Positions 18,969-28,724 of a stretch of DNA of 64,000 bases are shown one piece after another. Numbering within the stretch: the first letter of the stretch is position 1; every line of letters begins with the position of its first letter. The translations under genes were made by a program, and so were the position numbers. Under the pieces are notes generated by a model. The model was not told the DNA's origin and searched no databases. It worked only from the letters and a program-made list of their open reading frames with translations. This DNA is from Arthrobacter tumbae (GTDB lineage: Bacteria > Actinomycetota > Actinomycetes > Actinomycetales > Micrococcaceae): the NCBI RefSeq assembly GCF_016907495.1, contig NZ_JAFBCC010000001.1, positions 3,224,001 through 3,288,000 on the forward strand, written 5' to 3'.

Positions 18969-19041
18969 TTCTACGCCATGTAGAACTGTGCGGAGAAGTT
19001 GTTCTACGATGTGTAGAAGAAGTTTTCTACAAAACGTAGAA
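18969..19041. promoter_or_regulatory. Triple BlaI-type operator between blaI and cydA
   Basis: Three perfect dyads TTCTAC-N5-GTAGAA occupy 18969-18985, 19002-19018 and 19025-19041, with centres 33 and 23 bp apart. Only the 5-nt spacers differ (GCCAT, GATGT, AAAAC). A -10 candidate for cydA, TACGAT, lies at 19005-19010 inside the second dyad. The first dyad would cover the cydA -35 region as well as the divergent repressor promoter. The arrangement fits binding by the adjacent BlaI-family repressor, but no binding is shown by the sequence itself. Confidence 0.75.
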
Positions 19042-19081
19042 ACGGCTCTCCCATCGCCAGTGCTTGAGGAATTGAGGACCT

Positions 19082-20656
19082 GTGGAAGCACTTGAAATTG
19101 CACGCTGGCAGTTCGGTATCACCACGGTCTATCACTTCCTGATGGTGCCCCTGACGATTGGGCTTGGCCTCGTTGTCGCGGTCATGCAGACCCTCTGGTA
19201 CCGGACCGGCAAGGAACACTACCTGCGCATGACGAAGTTCTGGGGAAAGCTTTTCCTCATCAATTTCATCATGGGGGTTGCCACCGGCCTGGTGCAGGAG
19301 TTCCAGTTCGGGCTGGCATGGAGCGAGTACAGCCGGTTCGTCGGCGACGTCTTCGGTGCACCGCTTGCCATGGAAGCGCTGCTCGCGTTCTTCGTCGAAT
19401 CGACCTTCCTGGGCCTCTGGATTTTCGGTTGGCAGCGGCTGCCGAAGGTGCTGCATCTTGGAGCCCTGTGGGCCGCAGTCCTGGCATCAGTATTCTCCGC
19501 CTACTTCATCATCGTCGCGAACTCCTGGATGCAGCATCCCGTGGGCGTAGAGCTCGTGGACGGCCGCGCCCGCATGGTGGACGCCTGGGCGGTGTTCACG
19601 AACAACACGGCGCTGGTCGCCTTCACCCACACCGTCTTCGGTGCCCTCGCCGTCGCCGGCGGCTTCCTGCTCGGTATCGCCTGGTACCACCTCTGGAAGC
19701 GCCGCCATGACGGACTGGATACGGTCGACGGCGAGGGGAAAGTCCTCGTCGGCACCGAAGACTCCCGCTCCCGCGGACTGATCGACCACCAGGTGTGGCT
19801 GCGCTCAGCGCGGATCGGCGCCGTCGTCGCTCTCATTTCCTTCGCCGGAACCGCCGTGTCGGGGGACCTGCAGGCGAAGCTGATGTTCGAGCAGCAACCC
19901 ATGAAGATGGCGGCAGCGGAAGCGGCCTGCCACGACGGGACCGGCTTCTCGGTCCTCTCGGTCGGCAACCTGGGATCGCAGGACTGCGATGACATCGTTG
20001 CGGTCTTTGAGGTTCCGGGCCTGCTGTCCTTCCTCGCCAACGGCGACTTCACCACCGAGGTCAAGGGTGTGAACACGCTCCTGCCCGAGTACAAGGAGCA
20101 GTACGGACAGACCCTGCCGGATGATCCGATGTACGGCGAGCGCGCCGGAATGACCATCGACTACCTCCCGGTCATGGAAGTCACTTATTGGGGCTTCCGC
20201 ATCATGATCGGTTTCGGCGGACTCGCTGCCTTCGCTGCCCTGGTGGCCCTGTGGATCCTGCGGAAGGGGACGGTCCCGGAATCGCGCTGGCTGATGCGGC
20301 TCGCGGTGTTCGGAATCCTCGCGCCTTTCGGGGCGAACTCCGCGGGCTGGATCTTCACGGAGATGGGCCGCCAGCCGTTTGTCGTGGCTCCCAACCCTGA
20401 CCCCAGCGGTATCGACGGCGTCTTCATGTTCACGGCCGCCGCAGTGTCACCGGGGGTATCGCTCGCCGAGCTCGTCTTCTCACTCGTCGCGCTCACCCTG
20501 GTCTACGCCGTCCTGCTGGTCGTCGAAGTGAAGCTGCTCTTTACGTATGTGCGCGGCGGCGTTGCCTCCGCCATGCCTGAGCTGGCTGCGAAGCACGACG
20601 ACGACAGCTCCTCACGCGGAAAGGACGACGACGATGTGCTCGCCTTTGCCTACTGA
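19082..20656 (+). CDS. cydA: Cytochrome bd ubiquinol/menaquinol oxidase subunit I
   Basis: The 524-residue membrane subunit carries the haems of cytochrome bd, the high-affinity terminal oxidase used at low oxygen or under respiratory stress. The N-terminal haem ligand His18 (TTVYHFLMVP), the stretch FGLAWSEYSRFVGDVFGAPL, and GRQPF in the conserved loop (GRQPW in many homologues) are recognisable, with about nine membrane helices. The C-terminus is Asp/Ser-rich and hydrophilic. The start is GTG with GAGGA about 4 nt upstream. It heads a cydA-cydB-cydDC cluster behind the three dyads, so the operon is probably under the BlaI-like repressor. Confidence 0.96.
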   Translation: MEALEIARWQFGITTVYHFLMVPLTIGLGLVVAVMQTLWYRTGKEHYLRMTKFWGKLFLINFIMGVATGLVQEFQFGLAWSEYSRFVGDVFGAPLAMEALLAFFVESTFLGLWIFGWQRLPKVLHLGALWAAVLASVFSAYFIIVANSWMQHPVGVELVDGRARMVDAWAVFTNNTALVAFTHTVFGALAVAGGFLLGIAWYHLWKRRHDGLDTVDGEGKVLVGTEDSRSRGLIDHQVWLRSARIGAVVALISFAGTAVSGDLQAKLMFEQQPMKMAAAEAACHDGTGFSVLSVGNLGSQDCDDIVAVFEVPGLLSFLANGDFTTEVKGVNTLLPEYKEQYGQTLPDDPMYGERAGMTIDYLPVMEVTYWGFRIMIGFGGLAAFAALVALWILRKGTVPESRWLMRLAVFGILAPFGANSAGWIFTEMGRQPFVVAPNPDPSGIDGVFMFTAAAVSPGVSLAELVFSLVALTLVYAVLLVVEVKLLFTYVRGGVASAMPELAAKHDDDSSSRGKDDDDVLAFAY

Positions 20657-20695
20657 GCCGAAGCCCCCTGCTTCCTGCGGAAAGGAACCCCGCGC

Positions 20696-21714
<1,019 letters not shown>

Positions 21715-21718
<4 letters not shown>

Positions 21719-24700
21719 TCGACCGGCTGCTGGCACGCGGCCCCGGCGGCATGTCCGTCCCGGTCCGTCCCGTGTACATCCTCGGTGTCCTTGCTGCGGT
21801 CAAGGCAGCCGGCCTGGTCCTGATTGCGGAAGCGATCGCCCGCGGCATCGCGGCACTCGCCGGCGGTGCTCTACCCTCGGCGGACCTGTTGGAGCTCGGA
21901 GTGGCGGGCGCAGTGCTTCGCGCAGGCGCCGCCTGGGCCCAGCAGGGAACCGCGCAGCGCCTGGCACACGGTGTGAAGGAGCAGTTGCGGCGGGAGGCGC
22001 TCGAGCGGGTGCTTGCCGACGGCGGGACCACGAGCGGAAAGCAGGGCACGGGCGCGCTCAGCGTGCTGCTCACCCGCGGGTTGGACGGCCTCGACAAGTA
22101 CCACACGCAGTACCTTCCGGCCCTGATCACCTGCGCGGTGGTTCCCCTCATGGTCGGCGCGCGCATCCTGGCTGCGGACTGGGTGAGCGCCGTCGTGATT
22201 GTCGTGACCATCCCGCTGATCCCGGTCTTCATGGTGCTGATCGGCTGGCACACGCAGGACAGGACAGCTGAGGCGAGGGCGTCGCTCGACCGGCTCTCGG
22301 ACCACCTGCTGGAACTGGCGAAAGGGCTGCCGGCACTCGTTGGCCTTGGCAGGGCCAGTGCCCAGACGCGTGCACTCCAGGACATCGGCGCCGGCTACTC
22401 CCGCCGCACCATGGAGACCCTGCGCATCGCTTTCCTGTCTTCCCTGGCGCTCGAACTGATCAGCACGATTTCGGTGGCGGTCGTGGCCGTCTTCGTGGGC
22501 GTGCGGCTGATCCATGGCGATGTGGGACTCGAAGTGGGTTTGCTCGCCCTGATCCTCGCGCCGGAGTGCTATCTGCCGTTGCGGGACCTGGGCGCCGCGC
22601 ACCATGCAAGCGATGACGGACTGGAGGCCGGACGGGCTGTCCGTGCCATCATCGATGCGCCACGTACTCCCGCTGCTGTGCCGGCCAGCCGCCCGAAAGA
22701 CGACGACGACGACGACACTGACGACGACGCGGACGACGCCGCTGCCGGCGCCGAACAGCTCACCCTGCGCTTCGATCGCTCAGTGGCACCGATCGTCGAT
22801 GACCTCACCTTCACCCTGTTGCCGGGATCCATCACCGCGCTGCGGGGACCCAGCGGTTCCGGGAAGTCAACGCTGATGGGCCTGCTGGCAGGAGTTCCCC
22901 AGCCCGGCCTGCTGGTTGATGGCGCGGTCAGGCCGCTCAGCGGTCAGCTCGGATGGGTTCCGCAACATCCCGAGACCCTGCTGGACACCGTTCGGGAGGA
23001 ACTCGCCTTCTATGCAGAATCGCCACTGACCGACCAGGCACTTCTCGGGCTGCTTGCTGCGGTGGACGGCACCCGGTTGCTGGACAAGTCGACCGGTGAA
23101 TTGAGCCCCGGCGAGCTGCGCAGGGTTGCATTCGCCAGGGCCCTGCTGCGCATCGGACCCGACGGGGGAACGCTGCTGCTCGACGAACCCACTGCCCATG
23201 TGGATGAAAGCACCTCGGCGGTGATCCGCCGCACAGTGCGGAACCTGCCGCCGACGGTGACTGTTGTGCTGATTGCACACGATGACCGGACGGCCCGCCT
23301 CGCCCACCACACTGTCGACCTCGGATCCACGGGAAGCCTGCCTGACCCACGGTCCCCTGCGCGCACTCCTGATCAAGGCGGAAATGACCCCGGCCTGCGC
23401 GAAACCCCGCTACCTGCGCCCGCTCCATCCGGGTTGGCCGCGCCGATGACGAACTACGGGACGGTCCGGACTGCGCTGAACGCGCTTGCACTGGTGCGCC
23501 CCTGGTCACCCCGGTTCCTCGCGGCGCTCGCTTTCGGCACGGGCTCGTCTGCTTTCGCCGTAGCGCTCACAGCGCTGTCGGGCTGGCTGATCGTCCGCGC
23601 GTCCGAACAGCCGCCCATCCTCTACCTCCTTGCGGCCATCGTAGGGGTTCGGTTCTTCGGCATTGGACGCTCCCTGCTGCGCTATTGCGAACGGTTGTGG
23701 CTGCACGGGAGCATCCTGCAGACTGCTGACGCCGTCCGGCTGCGTCTCTGGCAGGCTCTGCTTGGCAGGGCGGAAGCCTGGCGCTCGCTGTCCCGCGGAT
23801 CGGGCGGCATCGAACGGCTCGTGGGCGACATCGACGAGCTGCGGGACACTGCCGCGCGGGCGGTCTTTCCGCCGCTTACGGCCTTACTGACCGGACTGGC
23901 CGCCATCGGGACGACCGCGCTGCTGTTGCCGGACGCGATTCCCTGGCAGATCTTCGCCGTCGGTATCGGCCTTCTGGCCGCCCCGGCCGCCGCGCTGCTG
24001 GCCGAACGGTCGGCGGGAGCAGCGGGCATGACGCTGCGGGCGGCCTCCCTCGCCCAGACCACAAGCCTTCTGCGGGCGTCGCAGGACGTCGCAGTCAACG
24101 GGCTCACTGCCCGCGCCCTTGCCCGCCTCGCACAGCTGGAATCCCGTGCCGCCCGAGGACTGCGCCGCAGCTCCTGGGCTGCCGGCATCGGGCAGGCGCT
24201 CGTCATTTCTGCCTGCGTACTGGCCGCCGTCGCCATCCTCGCCGGCTCGGCAGGGCAGAGCGCAGAGGTGGTGGCCGTCGTCGTACTCATGCAGCTTGCG
24301 CTCATTGAGCCGCTCGCGGCCGGCGTTACGGCCGTGCAGCAGTGGGCGCCGCTGGGAACCGTGACGCGCAGGCTCGACGATCACCTGGAGCCCAAGGGCG
24401 CCACCGCCGGCCCGATGCTCCGGAGAAATCTTCCGGAGCCTGCGCTCGGCGAGGACCCACCGGCGCTCGCCCTGGTCGACGCCGCCGTGGGGTACGAGCC
24501 CGGTGTCGCCGTGGTGGAGGGTGTCACCCTCGCCGTGCGGAGCGGATCCTGGACCGCACTCACCGGCGCATCGGGCAGCGGCAAGTCGACCCTCATCGGC
24601 GCACTGCTCGGATTCCTCCCACTCAACAGCGGCAGGTACCTCGCAGCTGCTGCGGCGGACGGCGGGGTGCTTCCCGCTGCCTGGTGCCCGCAGGAAGGCC

Positions 24701-25131
24701 ACCTGTTTGATTCCTCTATCCGGGCGAACCTCCTGCTTGCCTGTGCTCCGCAGGAGCCGGCCGATGATGACGAGCTATGGAGGATTCTCCACGCCGTAGG
24801 GCTGGCGGACACGGTACGGGCGCGCACCGGCGGGCTCGACACCAGAATCGGCCCGGGCGGGAACACGCTCTCCGGCGGCGAGAGGCAACGCCTCGCCGTC
24901 GCCCGCGCCCTGCTGACCCGCGCGCCGGTGCTGATCCTCGACGAGCCCACCGCCCACCTCGATGCCGACGGCGCGTCCCGTCTCCTGCGTGACCTGCGCA
25001 GGGGACTGGGGGACAGGCCGGTGCTGCTCGTCACCCACGACCGCGCGGAAGCGCTGAGCTGTGACACCGGCGTCGAACTTGCTGCCGGCAGGAAGGGCAA
25101 TCACTTAAGCTGGGAGCATGCCTACGCCTGA
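21715..25131 (+). CDS. cydDC: Fused CydD-CydC thiol/haem ABC exporter
   Basis: This 1138-residue protein contains two complete ABC half-transporters. The CydD-like half has membrane helices up to about residue 310, then Walker A GPSGSGKST, signature LSPGELRR and Walker B TLLLDEPTAH. The CydC-like half follows from about residue 580, with Walker A GASGSGKST, LSGGERQR and VLILDEPTAHLD. CydDC exports glutathione/cysteine-type thiols, or takes part in haem handling, and is needed to assemble cytochrome bd. An Asp-rich stretch (329-343) sits between the first membrane part and its ATPase. The GTG start at 21715 overlaps the cydB stop; longer upstream frames would lie inside cydB. Fusion into one chain is known in actinobacteria. 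Confidence 0.92.
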
Positions 25132-26110
25132 GCTCACACCAACCGACCAGCAGCTGAGCTGGCGGGCAATCACGGCTGCAGACCTTGATGGCTGGGAGGC
25201 GCTGCTTCGCCGGATGGCGGTCGCTGACAAGCCGGACTGGATTGAACAGCGCGCTGACCTCAAGGAGGTCCTCGAAGCCTCGAAGAACGATCCCTCGCTG
25301 GATACCGTCATGGGTTTCGATGACGCCGGCACGCCGCGCGCCTTCGGACGGATCAGTGCGAATGCGGGTTCACAGCTGGTGCACGTTTTCGGTGGAGTCG
25401 ACCCGGAATGGCGGCGGCGGGGGATCGGCCGGTCGATCCACGGCTGGTACGTCGACCGTGCGCGGAAGCGCCTGTCGGACGCAGGGGTGGAGGGAGGCTT
25501 CATCCGCTCGTACGTGGAGGAGGTCAATTCCGGGCACCGCGCGCTCATGGAGTCGACCGGCAGCACCATCACCCGCTGGTTCACGGAGATGACCCGGGAT
25601 CTTTCGGCGGACATTCCGGAAGTCGACCTCGACCCGGAGTTTGAGATCGTGGCGTTCAGCGATGATCTCTCCGAAGCCATCCGCCTGGCCCACAACGAGG
25701 CCTTCCAGGATCACTGGGGGAGCGAACCGCGGGATGAGGAGAGCTGGCGGTTCACCGTCACCCACCCCGAGTTCCGGGCCGGGTGGAGCCTCGCGGTCAT
25801 CGACAACTCGTCGGGTGAGGTGGCCGCCTACGAGATCGCGAGCTACGATCCCGAGTCGAAGGAGCTGGTCGGCCACGACGAGGGCTATACCGAACTGCTG
25901 GGCGTGCGGCGCGCCTGGCGTGGACGCCGGCTTGCACCTGCCCTCCTGGCCGAAGCCATGCGCCGCTTCAAGGCAGACGGCATGGAAAACGCCGGGCTGG
26001 GCGTGGATACCGAGAATCCGTCGGGCGCGCTCGGCCTGTATGAGCGCATGGGATACACACCCACGCGCCGATCGATGGCCTTCGAGAAGCAGCTCGGGCA
26101 GCCGGAGTAG
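25118..26110 (+). CDS. Two-domain GNAT N-acetyltransferase
   Basis: The 330-residue protein has two GNAT folds. The N-terminal domain (about 10-150) has the acetyl-CoA pyrophosphate-binding loop GVDPEWRRRGIGRSI; the C-terminal domain (about 165-328) has LGVRRAWRGRRLAPALL and the family end GALGLYERMGYTPTRR. Two-domain enzymes of this layout include mycothiol synthase MshD, and this could be a relative, but I cannot confirm that. The ATG overlaps the 3' end of cydDC by 14 nt, so it is probably co-transcribed with the cyd genes, although a TAAGCT element 6 nt before the ATG could give an internal leaderless start. The acetyl acceptor is unknown. Confidence 0.86.
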   Translation: MPTPELTPTDQQLSWRAITAADLDGWEALLRRMAVADKPDWIEQRADLKEVLEASKNDPSLDTVMGFDDAGTPRAFGRISANAGSQLVHVFGGVDPEWRRRGIGRSIHGWYVDRARKRLSDAGVEGGFIRSYVEEVNSGHRALMESTGSTITRWFTEMTRDLSADIPEVDLDPEFEIVAFSDDLSEAIRLAHNEAFQDHWGSEPRDEESWRFTVTHPEFRAGWSLAVIDNSSGEVAAYEIASYDPESKELVGHDEGYTELLGVRRAWRGRRLAPALLAEAMRRFKADGMENAGLGVDTENPSGALGLYERMGYTPTRRSMAFEKQLGQPE

Positions 26111-26119
26111 TACCCGCGT

Positions 26120-28597
26120 CTACTCGGGACTCGGCCCGATCGCCTCGACGGGCTGCGGCAGTGCCACGCCTGACCCGTCGCGGCGGCCGTGCTCCGTAGG
26201 AAGCGCCCGTGCCACACCGGTGGCTGATACTGCCCGCGCCGGCCCGTGTCCCGCCCACGCAAGCACCAGGTGGTCCTCGCCCTTCAGGAAGCGATGACAG
26301 CGCACCCCGCCCGTAGCCCGTCCCTTGGCCGGGTACTCCGCGAACTCCGTCACCTTCACCGATCCCGGTGTGGTGCCCGGCAGTGCGCCGCTTCCGGCTG
26401 CAATGGTGACGACGACGGCCGCAGGATCCCCGGCGCGCACCGCACCGAAGGAGAGGACGACGTCGTCAGCTCCCAGTTTGATCCCGGCCACGCCGCCTGC
26501 GGTGCGCCCCTGCGGCCGCACCGCGCCCGCGGGGAAGCGCAGCAGCTGCGCTTCCCGGGTGATGAAAACGAGGTCGTCGGAGTCGTCAGCGGCAGCAAGG
26601 CCGATCACGCTGTCCCGGGGTTTGAGGGTGATGGCCTCCCAGTCATCCCGGTTCAGCGGGTAATCCGGAACAACACGCTTGACGATGCCCTGGGCGGTTC
26701 CGAGCGCGAAGGCCTTGTCCAGCGGCACGAGCCCCACCAGCGACTCGCCGCGCTCCAGCGTGATGAACTCCTTGATGGAGACACCGCCGGCCAGGTTCGG
26801 CGTGGTGTTTGTCGGCGGTAGGGCGGGCATGTCCATGACCTGCAGCCGCAGCATGCGGCCGGCCGAGGTGAGGGCACCGATCTCTGCGCGTGCGGTGGCT
26901 GCGACCACGGAGGTAAAGGCGTCGTGCTTGACCCGTTGGCCGCCGTCGGACATGGGCTCCCGGCCGGTGGTGCGCGCAAGCTGCCCTGAGGTTGAGAGAA
27001 GAACCCAGCACGGATCATCGGCAATCTCCAGGGCGAGAGGGGCCTTGGCTCCGTTGCCGGCAGGTGTGGGCATCACCGTTCCCTTCAGCGGCGCGCTGGC
27101 CTCCGACTCCAGCAGCACGGTGCGCCGCGGCGTGGCGAACTGGTCAGCGACGGCGGCGAGCTCATCCGAAACCAGTCCGCGCAGCCGCTGCTCGGATCCG
27201 AGGATCTCTTCGAGTTCAGCGATCTCTTTGCGCAGCTCATCCTGCTCTTTCTCCAGTTCGATGCGGGAGTACTTGGTCAGCTGGCGCAACCGGAGCTCGA
27301 GAATGTAGTTGGCCTGGATCTCGGTCAGATCATAGATTGCCATCAGCCGCTCGCGGGCAGCTGCGGCCTCATCCGAGGACCGGATGATCTGGATGACTTC
27401 GTCGATGTCCACGATGGCAATCAGCAGACCCTCGACAAGGTGGAGGCGGTCCTTCTTCTTCCCGAGCCGGTACGAGGTTCGGCGCCTGACAACCGAGATC
27501 CTGTGGCTGACGTACACCTGCAGCAGTTCCACGAGCCCGAGAGTGCGGGGCTGGCCGTCCACCAGGGTGACATTGTTGATGCCGAAGGAGTCCTCCATCG
27601 GCGAATACCGGTAGAGCTGGGCCAGCACGGCGTTGGGATTGAAGCCGTTCTTGAGCTCGATGACCAGCCGCAATCCGTGGGTACGGTCCGTCAGGTCAAC
27701 GATGTCGGAGATGCCCTGCAGCTTCTTCGCCGTCACGGCATCCTTGATCTTCTCGATCACCTTCTCAGGCCCCACCATGTAGGGCAGCTCCGTGACCACC
27801 AGACCGGTGCGGCGGGCCGAAAGCTGTTCGACCTCGACGGTTGCCCGGGTCTTGAAGGATCCGCGGCCCGTCGCATAGGCGTCACGGATGCCGTCCAGCC
27901 CGACGATCTTGCCGCCGCTCGGGAGATCCGGGCCGGGCACAAAGCGCATGAGGTCTTCCAGCGTTGCGTCCGGGTTCTCGATCAGGTGCCGGGCCGCTGC
28001 AATGACCTCGCCGAGGTTGTGCGGCGCCATATTCGTGGCCATGCCGACCGCGATGCCGGTTGCCCCGTTGACCAGGAGGTTGGGGAAGGCCGCAGGGAGG
28101 ACCTCGGGCTGGGTGAGCTGGTTGTCGTAGTTCGGGATGAAGTCGACGACGTCCTCGCCGAGGTGATCCGTCATGGTGAGCGCCGCGGCCGCGAGCCGCG
28201 CCTCGGTGTAACGGGCGGCGGCCGGGCCGTCGTCGAGCGACCCGAAGTTTCCGTGCCCGTCAATCAGGGGAAGGCGGAGCGCGAAGTCCTGGGCCATGCG
28301 CACCATGGCGTCGTAGATCGCGGCATCGCCGTGGGGATGAAGCTTGCCCATGACTTCGCCGACTACCCGCGCCGACTTCACGTGGCCGCGGTCGGGCCGC
28401 AAGCCCATGTCGGTCATCATGTACAGGATCCGGCGCTGCACGGGCTTCAGGCCGTCGCGGGCATCAGGGAGGGCTCGCGAATAGATGACCGAATACGCGT
28501 ACTCCAGGAAGGAGCCCTCCATTTCGGAGGTGACGTCGATGTCGATGATCTTCTCGGTGTAGTCCCTGTCCGGGGGTGTGGCTTGGCGCCTTGCCAT
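26120..28597 (-). CDS. parC: DNA topoisomerase IV subunit A (GyrA/ParC family)
   Basis: The 825-residue DNA-cleaving subunit has the winged-helix segment [19 protein letters not shown], the catalytic tyrosine Tyr130 in [10 protein letters not shown], a coiled-coil/tower region ([23 protein letters not shown]), and a beta-pinwheel C-terminal domain (from about 510). The C-terminal domain lacks an obvious GyrA-box, supporting ParC rather than GyrA. It pairs with the ParE subunit 9 kb upstream. The two genes are unlinked here, separated by the cyd region. The 3' end is only 9 nt from the convergent GNAT gene. Confidence 0.9.
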   Translation of the reverse strand: MARRQATPPDRDYTEKIIDIDVTSEMEGSFLEYAYSVIYSRALPDARDGLKPVQRRILYMMTDMGLRPDRGHVKSARVVGEVMGKLHPHGDAAIYDAMVRMAQDFALRLPLIDGHGNFGSLDDGPAAARYTEARLAAAALTMTDHLGEDVVDFIPNYDNQLTQPEVLPAAFPNLLVNGATGIAVGMATNMAPHNLGEVIAAARHLIENPDATLEDLMRFVPGPDLPSGGKIVGLDGIRDAYATGRGSFKTRATVEVEQLSARRTGLVVTELPYMVGPEKVIEKIKDAVTAKKLQGISDIVDLTDRTHGLRLVIELKNGFNPNAVLAQLYRYSPMEDSFGINNVTLVDGQPRTLGLVELLQVYVSHRISVVRRRTSYRLGKKKDRLHLVEGLLIAIVDIDEVIQIIRSSDEAAAARERLMAIYDLTEIQANYILELRLRQLTKYSRIELEKEQDELRKEIAELEEILGSEQRLRGLVSDELAAVADQFATPRRTVLLESEASAPLKGTVMPTPAGNGAKAPLALEIADDPCWVLLSTSGQLARTTGREPMSDGGQRVKHDAFTSVVAATARAEIGALTSAGRMLRLQVMDMPALPPTNTTPNLAGGVSIKEFITLERGESLVGLVPLDKAFALGTAQGIVKRVVPDYPLNRDDWEAITLKPRDSVIGLAAADDSDDLVFITREAQLLRFPAGAVRPQGRTAGGVAGIKLGADDVVLSFGAVRAGDPAAVVVTIAAGSGALPGTTPGSVKVTEFAEYPAKGRATGGVRCHRFLKGEDHLVLAWAGHGPARAVSATGVARALPTEHGRRDGSGVALPQPVEAIGPSPE

Positions 28598-28685
28598 GGT
28601 GTGTCGGGTCCTTCGGCAGCTGATCGCGTAGGTGGAATGCGGTGGTCGATGTGTGGTGCGTGGACGGACGGTAACTGTGCCCCGG

Positions 28686-28724
28686 CTGACGGGAGCCGCA
28701 GCCGCCCACTACTGTGAGTCTATG
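28686..28724 (+). promoter_or_regulatory. Leaderless promoter of the GNAT/acyl-CoA-synthetase fusion gene
   Basis: CTGACG (28686-28691), an 18-nt spacer and TACTGT (28710-28715) are followed by six bases and then the ATG at 28722. Transcription would begin at the start codon, and there is no ribosome binding site before it. Confidence 0.5.

Noticed and set aside
18870..19081. Rex-type (redox) operator in front of cydA
   Set aside because: No TGTGA-N6-TCACA-like dyad is present; the only strong dyads are the three TTCTAC-N5-GTAGAA copies.
22699..22740. GAC repeat as a possible microsatellite or CRISPR-like repeat
   Set aside because: It is a short in-frame run of aspartate codons within cydDC with no spacers or longer pattern.
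27440..28717. 425-residue plus-strand frame antisense to parC
   Set aside because: It is a shadow of a clear topoisomerase gene, with no recognisable domain.
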